Assembly (NCBI GenBank): GCA_013433145.1
Contig: CM024170.1
Span: 1 to 64,000, forward strand
Direction of reading: 5' to 3'
Origin: Ascaris suum
Taxonomy: Eukaryota; Nematoda; Chromadorea; Rhabditida; Ascarididae
Length of the DNA: 64,000 nt
The notes under the pieces were generated by a model. That model made no database searches. It was not told the DNA's origin and was given only the letters and a program-made list of their open reading frames with translations. The translations under genes and the position numbers were made by a program. This document shows, piece after piece, positions 45,332 through 56,813 of the stretch. Numbering within the stretch: the first letter of the stretch is position 1; each line of letters begins with the position of its first letter.

Positions 45332-45619
45332 ATGGAGGAACTATTGCTTCTCTCAAGAAGTTCTAGTTGTTCAGACAGAGGCAGAGAAAACGGAAATTTG
45401 GAAGAAAAGAAGAAAAGTGAACAAAAATTTGGAAGAAAGCACAATGGAACCATAAATATGGTGATGATGAGTGTGAAGGTAGGCAAAAATTCGATGAGTT
45501 CTTTAGCAAAGCTTTTCAGGTCTCGAAGGTTAGAACGGGATAATCGAAGCTCTCGTGGCAACGGCCGGCCCACCAAAATACACCAGGAATACCGGAATTT
45601 CATAAATTATGCATCATGA
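45332..45619 (+). CDS. 95-aa ORF, charged, unknown
   Basis: ATG to TGA with strong purine-first codon bias. It starts MEELLLLSRSSSCSDRGREN, then runs Lys/Glu-rich, and ends basic (RSRRLERDNRSSRGNGRPTK). A canonical 41-nt intron (AAG|GTAGGC ... CTTTTCAG) inside it would give a shorter, phase-consistent product ending after seven more codons. No signal peptide. Unrecognised. Confidence 0.4.
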   Translation: MEELLLLSRSSSCSDRGRENGNLEEKKKSEQKFGRKHNGTINMVMMSVKVGKNSMSSLAKLFRSRRLERDNRSSRGNGRPTKIHQEYRNFINYAS

Positions 45620-45661
45620 CTCCAACCAAACTCTGAGATGAATGTAGCTGTCAGAACGTAC

Positions 45662-45886
45662 TTGCATATCAGTCCAACGGTTGCGTTCTCGAGGTTGATC
45701 CTCCGTGTTGTGTTGCTAGAGAGGACATTTTTGTAGTGGACAAACGTGCGACGAACGTAATCAGCGGCCTAAACAACGCTGAGCCGCGTGTACTATGCAG
45801 ATAGTCGACCACCTCCTCAATAGAGCACAATGCACGAAGACATTCCACTATGCCTGCCAGAGCAACCAAGCGCATCGCATCACCAC
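45662..45886 (-). CDS. Two-exon segment of an unknown helical protein
   Basis: Exon 45813-45886 has a good acceptor (TTTCTTTTAG) and 24 codons (AMRLVALAGIVECLRALCSI). A 44-nt intron (GTGGTC ... TTGTTTAG) leads in phase 0 to exon 45662-45768, 35 codons plus 2 nt, with ADYVRRTFVHYKNVLSSNTT and RRINLENATVGLIC, ending at the donor AA|GTACGT. The joined segment is Leu/Ala-rich then amphipathic, as in alpha-helical proteins. The frame of the first exon also reads straight through the intron, but the second exon's own frame is clearly better. Next exon not found; family unknown. Confidence 0.55.
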
Positions 45887-46019
45887 CTAAAAGAAAGTAA
45901 CACTTCACAAAACATCTTTTATCTCACATGCCAAACATGTATCAACAGTTACTTTTTAACTCTACAGCAACAAGAAATACATGCTATTACAAAGTCGGTG
46001 CCTAAGGTTGAACTAGGCT

Positions 46020-47110
46020 TAGAAAGTTGAACAAAATTCGTGTACATAACATAACAGCTGCCGGGTCACAGATACATTCATTTTTTCTTCAGGCAATGAA
46101 TAACCAATATGAGCTATCATCATGAATTTTGCGCACTTAAGCAAACAAGCAACCAATTTGAGCTTTGGTAAAGAGAGAGCAATTATTAGTAACAACATCT
46201 ATTGTGACGTACCGTAAGATGCCCGGTTCCTTCCTTGCGGTAACTGAATTGGTAATCCCATCGCATGCAGTAACTGAAAAGCGAGAACTTGTTGTTTTGA
46301 AAATACTACCTCAACAGTAAGTAGCTGAGAATACAAGACAAAAGGTTACGAGTAAGCATTCGTATATATGCAACAGATGCGAAGCCGCAGTGGTTTACCT
46401 TTGCCTTTAAAGTGCAAATAATGAGTAAGAAATATCAACGTGAAGGTCGCGCAACAGGAAGCAAGAAAATACAAGGGGGTCAAGCACTTATCTGCAGCTT
46501 ATCGGAAGACATTTACAGTCACTTTTCAACCTTACGCAACAAACAATGAGGGAGACGCATTATTATACAATTATTACTCTAAAGTGAGACAACAATAAAT
46601 TGAGAAATAAAAATGCACAAAGTCAGTCACCCATGGCTGTTGAATTATGGATGCTTCTGAAGTTTGAGGCTCCGAATAAAACCACCAGTTGAGCCTAGCA
46701 AACATTATCAATGTACCTCATTTTCTCCAGAATCGTATGCACAATATTATCCCGTCAATTTACTTTCCCGCGCCTGATGCTGCATCCTGCTTGTCAGTAA
46801 CTTCCTTTGTCAAGGCTCTTTTCACGTCTTGATGATATAAACAGATACAAAATGCGAAACTCTCAAATAAGTTCAGTACTGCTCACACCTAACATATCAA
46901 AACGGACACCAAACAGTATTCTGTGAATCATATGACGAACCTTCACACAACGTAATCGCAAGCTCAATCCAATGCTGCAAGGTTGAAGTTGACAGCAAGG
47001 AACGCACGGCAGTTGCCGACTGACACACGCCCCACGACTGTCATCGCTTCCAATGAAGGTATATCACCTAGAAATTGAAAGCGTTTAAGTTTACTACGAT
47101 AAAAATCTTG
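46020..47110. other. No gene recognised
   Basis: AT-rich DNA without splice-bounded frames or repeats of note. Confidence 0.4.
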
Positions 47111-47128
47111 GAAATTAGTTCTACGCAT

Positions 47129-47462
47129 TCAATAATGGTGGACAAAAGTAAAAGCATAGTGTTTCATGAAATGAAACAATAGGAAGCGCTTCTTGAGCAA
47201 GTGAGAGCGCTTGCAAAATGCCTGTAGAATAACCATTTTCACGTGTGCCACTGAAACCTAGAAATCGTAGTGCGTGAGGAAGTTGTGTGGGCGCACATCG
47301 AATGAGAGAGCAAACTAACCAGGAGGGCGCCTCACATATCGAAGTTCTCCATTTCGAGCCCACATTTGACGCGACATCGCATAGTCGCCTGCAATTCTTC
47401 TGTTCATTCCAGCTCAAGCTTCCATAAATGCTACCGAGGAAGCTGAATTCAGTAGCCGTCAT
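47129..47462 (-). CDS. Complete-looking three-exon small gene, 72 aa
   Basis: Exon 1 47435-47462 starts at ATG (MTATEFSFL). The intron is 46 nt (GTAGCA ... AATTGCAG). Exon 2 47320-47388 gives DYAMSRQMWARNGELRYVRR. The intron is 69 nt (GTTAGT ... AGGTTTCAG). Exon 3 47129-47250 gives AHVKMVILQAFCKRSHLLKK and ends in TGA. All three exons agree in phase and the total is 219 nt. The product is basic with a hydrophobic, His/Phe-rich tail. It could also be the 3' part of a longer gene if exon 1 is not the start. No poly(A) signal nearby; family unknown. Confidence 0.5.
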
Positions 47463-48062
47463 TCACTAGCTTATGTGGGTAAGGCAAGCAATATCCTATT
47501 ACATCTGCGCGTGAGTATGCTTCTTTGAATGAGCCCATTGGCCAACTATTCACATACTGAGCCGAATGAGATACTCACAACTATCTTACCAACTGAGTTG
47601 GCGTATGTGATATCACTTTATTCAATAATCGTTCACTCAACCAATCATCCGGCAATTAACACCCCAACCGATTAACTACTCACTCAACTCCCATCACTCT
47701 TGATGAACTCATCCGTATTCACGTAGAATCTAGCACATGCCTTTGATTAACCTCAGGAGCCAGCAGAACGAGCATAGTACGCATAGAAATCAAGAGATCA
47801 GAGAAATGGTCCTGCCCTGTTTACCACAACAAATATGCAAAATACGTTAATGAGCTCTTCGCAATGTGCAAAAATAAAAACAGAGATGGCCGCAGCAAAC
47901 TGCCACTAGTTGATAAAAGGGTGTTCACGTATAGACACAGCAGTACAGATACAGTCACGTCTAATATAGTAAGGCCGATAAAGCGTCATCGATGTAATTT
48001 TTCGAAAGGGTTTACTACCGATATTCCAACACATAAAAACCCTTGTCAACGTGAGTATCTGC

Positions 48063-48102
48063 AAAAACTTCAAATCTAAGACGAAAACTTCAAGTCTAAG
48101 AT
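48063..48102 (+). repeat. 20-bp tandem duplication
   Basis: AAAACTTCAAATCTAAGACG is followed at once by a copy with two changes. It is a small local duplication. Confidence 0.8.
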
Positions 48103-48587
48103 GAGGCGAATGCAGAAGGAAAAGATCAATGACGACGGAAGGGAAAGGTGGGCAAAAATCATAACGAAAAGAGGAGGATACCTGCCAAGAGTGCACTCTA
48201 AGTAATCATACCCCATGATCTTTCACTTCTTAAAATGCGCTACTAGGCGGTCTTTTCCTTCTGTTTCCTATTCTTGCCCAAGTATCCATGGTCCAATCCT
48301 CCTTTGCTCATCCCACCTCCAGCCCTCTCCTAAATTTTCTTCCCTACAGGTGCTCGCTTGCCTAATGATGATTGCCTAATGGTCCCATACATCAACTATA
48401 AAAACTTTCTAAGCACGCACATCGACTATGCGTTATCAATCTTATCACATCACACGCAAACGCAAACCGTTCGTTCCCAGCGAAAAAGTGGCTTCATAAA
48501 ACCTTAACGACAACAACGCCTTCATAATGAAAAAAGAAACAGCCGCAAATGGGCCACGAGAAAAAAATTTAAAAAAAGGTTATGGGC

Positions 48588-48648
48588 TTACAGCTTAGTG
48601 CCAATTTCCACATAAATTGCGACCGTATCGTGATGCATGTCCTCATCG
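48588..48648 (-). CDS. Weak candidate terminal exon
   Basis: After an AACAACATCAG acceptor, a frame reads DEDMHHDTVAIYVEIGTKL and stops at TAA. Its composition is protein-like, but another frame is open over the same bases and would match the phase of the exon at 49519-49599. Confidence 0.28.
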
Positions 48649-49010
48649 CTGATGTTGTTCCAGATCGCACATGACGCCGATCACATGAGAACAGCGACAG
48701 CTTCCTAATATAAATAAGTCAATTAAGTAAGACAACAACTGAATGAAGTGCTTTTCACAGTCTTAAAGCTATTGTTCATCACTGCAGCACTACGATGGCA
48801 GACAGTAGCAACAAGAAACAAACATTGCCTTTAGCATTCAATCCCCTCAAAAAAAATTTTGACAAATTTTCAAAGCCTATAATTTAAAGTCTTAAAGTTG
48901 CCAGCATCTTCTTTTTCCGGCACACCCTGCTCTAAATTACCTAAATTTGTTAATTATCGCCTAAGTTTTTGTTTACTTGTGAGCCTCTTCGTCTCTTAAG
49001 GCCTGCTCTT

Positions 49011-49132
49011 TCAGCTCTCTGAACTATAGGGAACAAGAGCAAAGAAGCTGAATCTGTCTAAGCAACACAGTAAGGTTACGCCATCGGCGATAATGGAAGC
49101 TAGGAGCAGGGTACGGATCAAATCAGAACAAC
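49011..49132 (-). CDS. Candidate terminal exon
   Basis: After GGGGGATATAG a frame with DLIRTLLLASIIADGVTLLC and FFALVPYSSES stops at 49011. It is hydrophobic and may be membrane-embedded. The acceptor is purine-rich and weak; the frame is open further upstream too. Confidence 0.3.
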
Positions 49133-49518
49133 CTATATCCCCCTCACCATACAGAGAACACTCCCCCCTCCTCCGCCACATATAGCAGGCAGGAGGTTTG
49201 GTTAAGAAAATATCCCCACATGATATTATAAGTGAACGAAAAACTGAAAAATGAAAAAGCATGGTAGTGGGCATAAGGAACGCCAGGTACTTCAACAAGC
49301 AAATCAGTACAGCATGCGCATGGCTCACCACCAAGTAATTGTGCAATAAGAATTTAGTGTTACCTATAGAAAGAAAGTTTATTACAAACTACTAATACGA
49401 ACATGTTGATTATATGGGAATAAGAGAGTGGATGACAATATGGAAGTGATGCCAGTGCGTAGTTGGCGCTGCCTGAATATTTGCAACTGATGTTTCACGT
49501 GTACAGGTGTACGCATAC

Positions 49519-49599
49519 CTTCGGCGGCTTTGGAGCAAAGCGTGAAAATCACTTCTGGTAGCCAATCAAGAGATTTCGGCGTAACCTTGTGACCTTGTG
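49519..49599 (-). CDS. Well-bounded exon, unknown protein
   Basis: A perfect acceptor (ATTTGTGTTTTTCAG) and donor (GAAG|GTATGC) bound 81 nt (2 nt, 26 codons, 1 nt). Only one frame is open: HKVTPKSLDWLPEVIFTLCS and then KAAE. Upstream near 49.92-49.97 kb an ATG frame (MGTHKNFEKIYIFSE) ends at a GTAAGC donor and may be an earlier exon of the same gene. Family unknown. Confidence 0.58.
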
Positions 49600-50320
49600 C
49601 TGAAAAACACAAATGCAACATAAACAACACGAATCCCTAGAAAGGCGCAAACATCCACTGCTGGCGAAATAGGGTTTATGTAGATCTTTACGGTGCAGCA
49701 TAGGAACTATTACATGGCAGTACACTCTACGGGACTTGATGCAACACATTACCCATGGCAGCTTCATTTACTCAAGGCCGAATAGAAAAAACGGGAATAT
49801 TTCTAACAACTATTATGATAGATGAACGTGAAAAAATATCCCATGAAAAGCATTTGCGACAATTCACGGGAGTTGTGTGATGGCCAAATGCCATCAACTC
49901 ATATGCACCTACGAGAACGCTTACCTCAGAAAAAATATAGATTTTTTCGAAATTTTTGTGAGTTCCCATTACAAATTTGATAAGAAGAGTCTATACCTCT
50001 AAATATCAGCACTCATGAAGATGATTTTACAGCATAATTATTTACATCGTCATTCAAAACGGAAGCATTCTAAGAGTATGGCGCGAACGTTAAAGACTTC
50101 AAAGACAAGTGCACAAACATATCTTAGATTCATGCTCATTAATTAAGTATCAAAAGCGATCAACGGCAGAAGTTAATAATGTGGAAGAAATAAAGTAATA
50201 CGAAGCAAACTGAGAATGAAGGATGTCGGGAATGCGTAACATCTTTTTATTCATAAGAACGGAGAAGGATGAAACTAAATTTTCAAATGCGAGTTTTCCT
50301 AATATGAAGAGGAAATAAAA

Positions 50321-50548
50321 TTGTTTGAAAAGCTACTTAATAGCTTTCGCGACTATCACATTCTTATTGCTTCGGTATTCCTTGCTTTCCTTTTGGATCG
50401 TTTTTTTAAAACTGTTTACAGCGAAACGCAAAACGTGATTACTAAAGATCTGCATGAGAAAAAAGTCAGTAAATGTGGCCAATTTCAATCAGCCTGCAAT
50501 TGTCCGCACTGGAAATCAGCAGAATTTAGTAGAAAATTTAAAACGTAA
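50321..50548 (+). CDS. 75-codon ORF with a membrane segment
   Basis: The plus-strand frame has no ATG start and contains DYHILIASVFLAFLLDRFFK, a likely transmembrane helix, followed by a Lys-rich part and C..C.C spacing (SKCGQFQSACNCPHWK). Purine-first codons dominate. An upstream acceptor is unclear. Unrecognised. Confidence 0.32.
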   Translation: MFEKLLNSFRDYHILIASVFLAFLLDRFFKTVYSETQNVITKDLHEKKVSKCGQFQSACNCPHWKSAEFSRKFKT

Positions 50549-50780
50549 AACGTGCCAATATAACTGAGGATAAGTTGAACGATGGTATGCGGTTTAGTTT
50601 TATGGTTGTCAATGCGGACAAATAACGAGCACACACGTCGGTAGATGCCTATCTGCAAAGTCGAGCAAGGAATAGTGCTACAATGCACAGTAGCAGATCA
50701 CGCGCGTATTGCCAGATATACGTCTCCATTGCCTGCTAAATATTCACAAAGGATAAATACAATACTAATGCACGAAAGCG

Positions 50781-51137
50781 CTATCACAGATAAAATTTTA
50801 TGTACTGTACGAATATAACAGTTACGATAAACCACTAATGAGCGTGAGATTATCCCGATCGTATCGAAAATATTAGCGACACAAGATACGATAAAGCACT
50901 AATGAGCACGGCTCTAGAAGGAGTTGATTTGATATACAAAGTGAGATCGTTTTTTAAAGATATGCGAGACAAATAAGAATATCGCTAGCAAACATCGCTT
51001 CTTATTCCATGGGTGACTGCAGTGAAGTTACTCGGTCTTAGGGCAATATCCACTCCAAAAACTAGACGACGTTAAATGCACTATCAAATAAAATGCGTAC
51101 GGAGAGAAAAAGAACTTTTGCTAGTAGAAATCATAAA
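50781..51137 (+). repeat. 357-bp direct repeat, left copy
   Basis: Identical in length to 52343-52699 and differing at about six positions. It contains two internal copies of CGATAAACCACTAATGAGC. No open frame of note. It flanks the chimeric insert on the left. Confidence 0.95.
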
Positions 51138-52220
51138 CTATATATATATATATTTATATACTTTCGGCGCATCAGTAAAACCTCCGTCGTTAAGGGAAGA
51201 GAACCTCTAAAAAATATGTTGTTAACCAGTGACTCCTGATAAAACTAAATTATAATGAAACTAAACTAGTAATAAATTAAACTAACAATAAAACTAAATA
51301 AATAATAAAACAAAACCAATAATTTAAGAAGAAGAGAAAACGAATTTAAAAAACTATGCTAATAATAAACTTAAACTAATAATAAAACTAAGCTGATAAT
51401 AAAAGCAAAGTAACAAGAGAAATAAAGCGAAAATAAAAAAACTAATACTAAAACTAAATAATACAAGAATTAAAGAAATAATAAATGTATATATGTAACT
51501 AAAAACATAAAAATAAATATAACTTATACATCTAACACTAAACAAAATAAAAATCATAAATGAATATAAACATTTAAAGAAATTATAAGCACAGATAAAG
51601 ATATAAAATTAAGTATAAATGCAAATGTAAGCAAGACATGAACATAAACAGAAATAGAAATATGGAGAAGAAATAAATAAATAAATAGAACTCAAAGGAA
51701 ATAAATTGAAATAAACACAAGTATAAACGCAAATGTAAATACAAATACTAGTATAAGCATAAGTGCAATTGCAAATATAAGTATACGTAATTCGAATGCA
51801 AATCAAAATCTGAGAACAAAAAAAAATATCAATGCAAATATGAATGTGAATATTAATATAAATACTAATATGAGTACAAACCTAATGATAAATATAAGTT
51901 GTAAATATAAATGAAAGTAAAGACATTAATGTAATATAAAGATAAGCACAAATATGAATTATGGTTGCAACTGTAAACATAAATATAAAGAAAAATATAA
52001 ATACAATTTTTTAATATAAACATAAACATCAAATATCAACATAAACATATAAAATCATAAATAGATATAGAAAAATAAAACGAACGCAAACAGAAATCAA
52101 CACAAACATAAAACTAAGTGCACTAACATATAGATATAAATACATAATAATTAAATGTGATGGTTAATATAATTTTTAAATATAAATATAACTATAAATA
52201 TAAGAACAAATAAATAAATA

Positions 52221-52270
<50 letters not shown>

Positions 52271-52342
52271 CAGATAAAAATATTAACACAAACAAAAATG
52301 GAGGTAAAAAATGAAATAAAATGCAAATTTTTATGTACTGTA
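51138..52342 (+). mobile_element. 1.2-kb chimeric insert copied from 37-40 kb
   Basis: The insert begins with a TA-run and then ACTTTCGGCGCATCAGTAAA. It follows the right arm of the 37.2-kb palindrome and the AATAAAACTAAT array (up to about 37.61 kb), then jumps to text matching about 39.50-40.37 kb (AAATGTATATATGTAACTAA onward). It ends with a (TA)n and AAATGCAAATTTTTATGTAC. The two source blocks are in the same order and orientation as at the source, but the intervening ~1.9 kb is missing. No transposase, terminal repeats or poly(A) are seen, so it is an ectopic duplication rather than a classical transposon. Confidence 0.85.
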
Positions 52343-52699
52343 CTATCACAGATAAAATTTTATGTACTGTACGAATATAACAGTTACGATAAACCACTAA
52401 TGAGCGTGAGATTATCCCGATCGTATCGAAAATATTAGCGACACAAGATACGATAAACCACTAATGAGCATGGCTCTAGAACGAGTTGATTTGACATACA
52501 AAGTGAGATCGTTTTTTAAAGATATGCGAGACAAATAAGAATATCGCTAGCAAACATCGCTTCTTATTCCATGGGTGACTGCAGTGAAGTTACTCGGTCT
52601 TAGGGCAATATCCACTCCAAAAACTAGACGACGTTAAATCCACTATCAAATAAAATGCGTACGGAGAGAAAAAGAACTTTTGCTAGTACAAATCATAAA
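52343..52699 (+). repeat. 357-bp direct repeat, right copy
   Basis: Right-hand copy of 50781-51137, no length difference. The junction with the insert carries a second TTTATGTACTGTAC, also found about 20 nt further inside the repeat. Confidence 0.95.
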
Positions 52700-52709
52700 G
52701 AAATAACGG

Positions 52710-55160
52710 TTGAGATGTACACAAGTGCGTAATTTAGCGAATCGGCAAAAAGAAGTAGGAGAGGATTGCGATACAGTTAGGAAGCACAAATTCCGACACA
52801 ACGGTATCGTTCAAACCATAAAAATTCTGAAAGAAAGCACTTACAAATCACAGTTGACCGAGATGGCATGGCCAAAGCTTGTAATGAGGTCGTGCCGAGA
52901 ACGAGAATTTGGGAAAGTCCAAGGTTAGTCGAGTCTGATGCACGTCGAAGATAGATGCGAATCTACAAAAGTAGGCTCATTTCTGACAAAATTATTCAAC
53001 CTTTTTGCGCAAATAAAGCTCAGCACCATACAATCCGAGAATGAAACTAGTTGTATAACGCGAAACTGAGGTTTTTCTGACGCAAAGTGGACCAATCTTG
53101 AGGATTATACTCATACATGGTCTTCACCTACTGCTAGGGAAAAAGTACAGTGACGATCCATGAAAAAGACATTTCCGAGTCTTCAACAACTCAGCGTGTA
53201 AGCGATGGCTCGTGATATCCAGTACCGAATCACTTTAGAATAGAAGTGAGTCCGACTAAAACTAGAATCGTCTCTCATGCACCTCATTCGACACTATTTT
53301 TTTCATACACTCAGTCAGCACCTTTACAGCTGGAGATGCAAGTGAGTTTGCGAAACAATATCCTCAAGTCATTTGCGTGTAATATGGAACGAACAATTTA
53401 AAGAAATCATACTGGCAGAAAACTTCAGTGATCTTTTATCAACACTGCACCTCTTGGGACTCCTCACATGCTATGGCTTAGATCTCTTTTACATTCCTTT
53501 CTCGTCATAATTGTTGCTATAGCCTACTACGCTTTTTTGTAAACATTTTGCGATGTTCGGAAAGTTGAATTTTTTTTTTTAGAGGTTCATGACAATTACT
53601 AGAGTTTGATAATTACGCCTTCTCAGGTAATCACGTTACCTGCACTAAAATTTCACGCTACTCGAACAAAACCAATCATAGAAAATAAAAAAGAACAGCA
53701 AAATAATATACTTAATGAGCAAATGCATTAAAGCATAAAGAATGACATAATTTACGTTTATGTAATAACCTGCAGCCATTTAATGAGGATATAACCGTTT
53801 GCAAGGATATGAAAAGCGATATGAGGAATATATTATGCATTATTTTCTCTATCACAATAAAATAAAAAGCGCGTGAATGCTATTTATAAAAATGAATCAT
53901 TTTCATAATCATCTTATCACAATAAAATCTCATAGTAAAAGAATAAAGGAAGTCAGATAAATGTTAGCGTAATGAAATGTTCGGTGCGTTTATGAGAGGG
54001 GACGTTTATCTTTGTTCATGACGCTTCATTGGAATGACTGATTTGATACAACGTGCATATGTGTCCACACCTGAATTTTTGTGCGTCTTTGCAAATAGCA
54101 TATGACAACATCGTATTCGTGCTTGTGCATGTGTGTTCGCCCCTCTCTCTCTCCATTTCTTTCATTCATTCTTTCTTTCTCTCCCTCTCTCTGTACCCCT
54201 CCTAAAGCTACGATAACGAAATTTTGCGGATTTGATGCATGCCGTAGAAGGTCATCCTATGCGATTTGGAGTTTTATTAAGCAACTTCGAAGGACTTGTT
54301 GAATGCGATGGTAACCGTCAACGGTCGTTTGCCACTCACAGAGCGCTGCGTTGCTCTACTAAGGCATCACGTTGATTGCGAGTTGGAATTACCACGGAGA
54401 GAGACAAACAGATACAGGCATAGACATACACAAAAGCATGACTCCACCACTTTAACAAACCATTTGCAGAGGTGCATAAATCAAATATTTTGTTGGAGGT
54501 CTCCATGGAATAAGATCGCACTTAAACATGAATGAGTGCTGCACGCATTTTATTGTTTATTGGGATTTTATGAAACCCTTGCACCTACTGCATGGAACTG
54601 GAAAGCGCATACCGTGCTGCCTGCTTTGACATGCTTCTCCACTTGCTGTGAACTTCAAACTGTGACGCAGTCATTTTGATCTAAACAGTATTGCTGCTCT
54701 TACGGATCAAATGTCTATTCGCCTATATTGTAGCTTCCTGCTGCTCACGCTCACAACTTTTGTATGTTTTGCCATTTCGGAACATCAAATTAAATAAATA
54801 AATAAACAATTAAATAAATAAAAACAACTGAATTCCTGAAAGGTAAGCGGAAAGTTTGCACCAGGCAGAATTAAAACACTAAGCATGAAAATACTGCAAC
54901 GCACATCGAATGCACATTATAACACAGATGTCCAAGAAGTTACTATGCATATCATTGTGATCACTTTATTGGTTGCGCTATTTCGCGGTGCATTTTGATT
55001 CTTTTTTTTTTCTTCAAAAAATCAAAAAAAAAAACTATTTTTTGACAGAAGAAAATATATGAAACATTCGCCACAACAAAACAACTGTTCTATGAAGCTA
55101 TAAAGAACGTTTATAAGAAGATCGTTATTGTTTGACTGTTCAAACATATCTACACCTTTG
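52710..55160. other. No firm gene
   Basis: A plus-strand frame at 52710-52928 has an excellent GTAAGT donor antisense to it (near 52842), so coding on either strand is possible. CT-rich DNA at 54.13-54.2 kb and a plus frame at 54296-54535 are weak. Nothing was phase-linked. Confidence 0.3.
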
Positions 55161-55169
55161 CATCTGAAT

Positions 55170-55471
55170 CTAGCAGATCCAATAAAGCGACCTGTCTTCT
55201 TTTTCCATTTCTTCCAATTTTCTCTGTAAATTTAGGCTGCGTTCGTAAACAGAAATACAAACATAAGCATAAGCACAAATACAAATATAATGATGAACAA
55301 AAATACAAATGTAAATATAAACGATAAATATAAATATAAATACAAATATAAATATAAAGATAAGTATAAAATATAAATATCAATGTAAAGATAAATATAA
55401 ATATTAATACAAATATAAGTATAGATTACAAATATAAATATAAATATAAACATAAATCAAAACAAATTATA

Positions 55472-55535
<64 letters not shown>

Positions 55536-55972
55536 AGCATGAAGATAAATAAAGATAAAGACAAATATAAATTTCAAATATAAAAGAAAGGAAATATATG
55601 TATGAATACAAATATAAATATAAATTGTAAACAGAAATAGATGATCAGAGTGATTTTGGTAAAGTTCGTTGTAGTGCGAACTCGTCAATGCAATGTCTCA
55701 GAAAGATATCTCGAATGTTGGCAACAAAGACCATTGGCATCCGTTTTCAGACTATCATTATAACAAAATGTAAGCAAAGCGATTTAATAATGCACATACA
55801 GGTGCAACCGCGGTAGATTAAGCGCGGTGGAACATTGAAATAAAAAACCACATACCATTCGGCATTGAACCCGTTCGAGGTTAACGTATTTGAAGGCAGC
55901 CCCAATATCCAGTGTTAAACAATCTGCATCAACGTAGTGGCGGAGTTGCAATGAACTTTGGCAAACCACCAC
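55170..55972 (-). CDS. Two-exon 3' end, Cys-containing protein
   Basis: Exon 55856-55972 has a perfect acceptor (GTTGACGTTGCAG) and donor (ATG|GTATGT), 39 codons in phase 0 to 0, including SSLQLRHYVDADCLTLDIGA and FKYVNLERVQCRM. The other frames stop. The next acceptor (AAATTTACAG) opens exon 55170-55223 in phase: RKLEEMEKEDRSLYWIC then TAG. The 632-nt intron between carries an ATAAATATAAA array and a (TA)n. Three cysteines in the first exon suggest a secreted or extracellular domain. Another frame in the last exon (KRRQVALLDLLDSDAK) is open but out of phase. Family unknown. Confidence 0.58.
55240..55635 (+). repeat. ATAAATATAAA array with (TA)n, inside an intron
   Basis: Same family and orientation as the 38.4-42.9 kb array. 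The (TA)n at 55478-55532 has about 27 units. It lies within the inferred intron of the 55.2-56.0 kb gene. Confidence 0.9.
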
Positions 55973-56057
55973 CTGCAACGTCAACAAAAAACGTATAACT
56001 GAAAATTTCGTTGAAGAAAACACGAATGCAACACATTGAAAACAACATTTCTAAAAA

Positions 56058-56201
56058 CTATTTATGCAAATACATCGACAGTTTCAGGAACAAGTAATGG
56101 GCGAATGAATCCTCTCTATATTGCTGTCGCAGTAGACGCCTTTTAATGAGAATCAACTGACTAAGAGGTAAGTGCTTGAACCAAGGATTAACACAATAGT
56201 G
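56058..56201 (-). CDS. Candidate terminal exon, 47 codons
   Basis: The acceptor CATCAACGTTCAG opens a phase-0 frame (HYCVNPWFKHLPLSQLILIK, then RRLLRQQYREDSFAHYLFLK) ending in TAG. It is basic and helical-looking. Only the acceptor supports it; a short Cys-containing frame is also open in part. Confidence 0.38.
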   Translation of the reverse strand, partial: HYCVNPWFKHLPLSQLILIKRRLLRQQYREDSFAHYLFLKLSMYLHK

Positions 56202-56248
56202 CTGAACGTTGATGCCAAAGAAATGGTCTCAACATTGGTAAAATAGCG

Positions 56249-56593
56249 ATGAATGTTACAAATTATTATAGGATAATTCTTGAGTATCAGGCATTCTTGT
56301 ACAATCTTCTTTTAACTGTGAGGTATAGGAAAGTCAACTTAAATGTAGATATGGGAAACCACATGCTTGGCGAGCGAAGAGTTGTGTTGATGATTCGAAT
56401 GAAAGAATCTAATGTTGCAAGAGAATACAATAAGAAACTAAGCGAGAAAGATAAAAAGAAAAGTACTTCTCAAAACGTGCTTTTCTCCTCCGAACTTTCC
56501 GCATTAATTGAATCTATAGATAAACACGGGCAAAATATGGAAAGAATTCATAATGAAGGATGCAAGTTTTGCATCATTTTTAAGCACCGCTAA
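56249..56593 (+). CDS. 114-aa ORF, Lys/Glu-rich
   Basis: ATG to TAA. It contains MGNHMLGERRVVLMIRMKES, a charged stretch (YNKKLSEKDKKKSTS) and ELSALIESIDKHGQNMERIH, ending with GCKFCIIFKHR. Codon bias favours coding. A GTGAGG inside could be a donor, so it may be spliced. It lies antisense and adjacent to the 56.1-kb exon. Unrecognised. Confidence 0.4.
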   Translation: MNVTNYYRIILEYQAFLYNLLLTVRYRKVNLNVDMGNHMLGERRVVLMIRMKESNVAREYNKKLSEKDKKKSTSQNVLFSSELSALIESIDKHGQNMERIHNEGCKFCIIFKHR

Positions 56594-56760
56594 TTTTGTG
56601 CACGGGTATAGTTTTGTGCACTTAATTAACCAATCAATCTGCTATTTTCAATCAATCAGTCTATCTGAACTATGAAAACTCCCCAATCGCAAACAACCTG
56701 CAAACGAAAAGAGCAAAATGCTTGATTATTGTAAATAAGAGAGGACTAACACTGCAACGA

Positions 56761-56813
56761 TAATAATTCAATGTAGCATTAATGAGCGTCATTAATGCTG
56801 CATTGAATTATTA
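56761..56813. repeat. 25-bp-arm hairpin with 3-nt loop
   Basis: 56761-56785 and 56789-56813 are inverted copies with one mismatch around the loop GCG. The arm centre is CAATGTAGCATTAATGA. As RNA it would be a 53-nt stem-loop, near the lower size limit of a microRNA precursor, but the tiny loop and AT-richness fit a simple inverted duplication better. Confidence 0.92.

Noticed and set aside
45325..45603. Minus-strand frame resembling a LETM1-type membrane segment
   Set aside because: It is antisense to a strongly purine-biased plus ORF, lacks an acceptor, and hydrophobic text is expected opposite charged codons.
54120..54200. CT-rich stretch read as a Ser/Pro/Leu-rich peptide
   Set aside because: Translation of a CTCTCTTTC low-complexity tract.
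55155..55223. LLDLLDSD-type text resembling a cytochrome P450 segment
   Set aside because: Out of phase with the preceding exon, and no I-helix or haem-binding exon is nearby.
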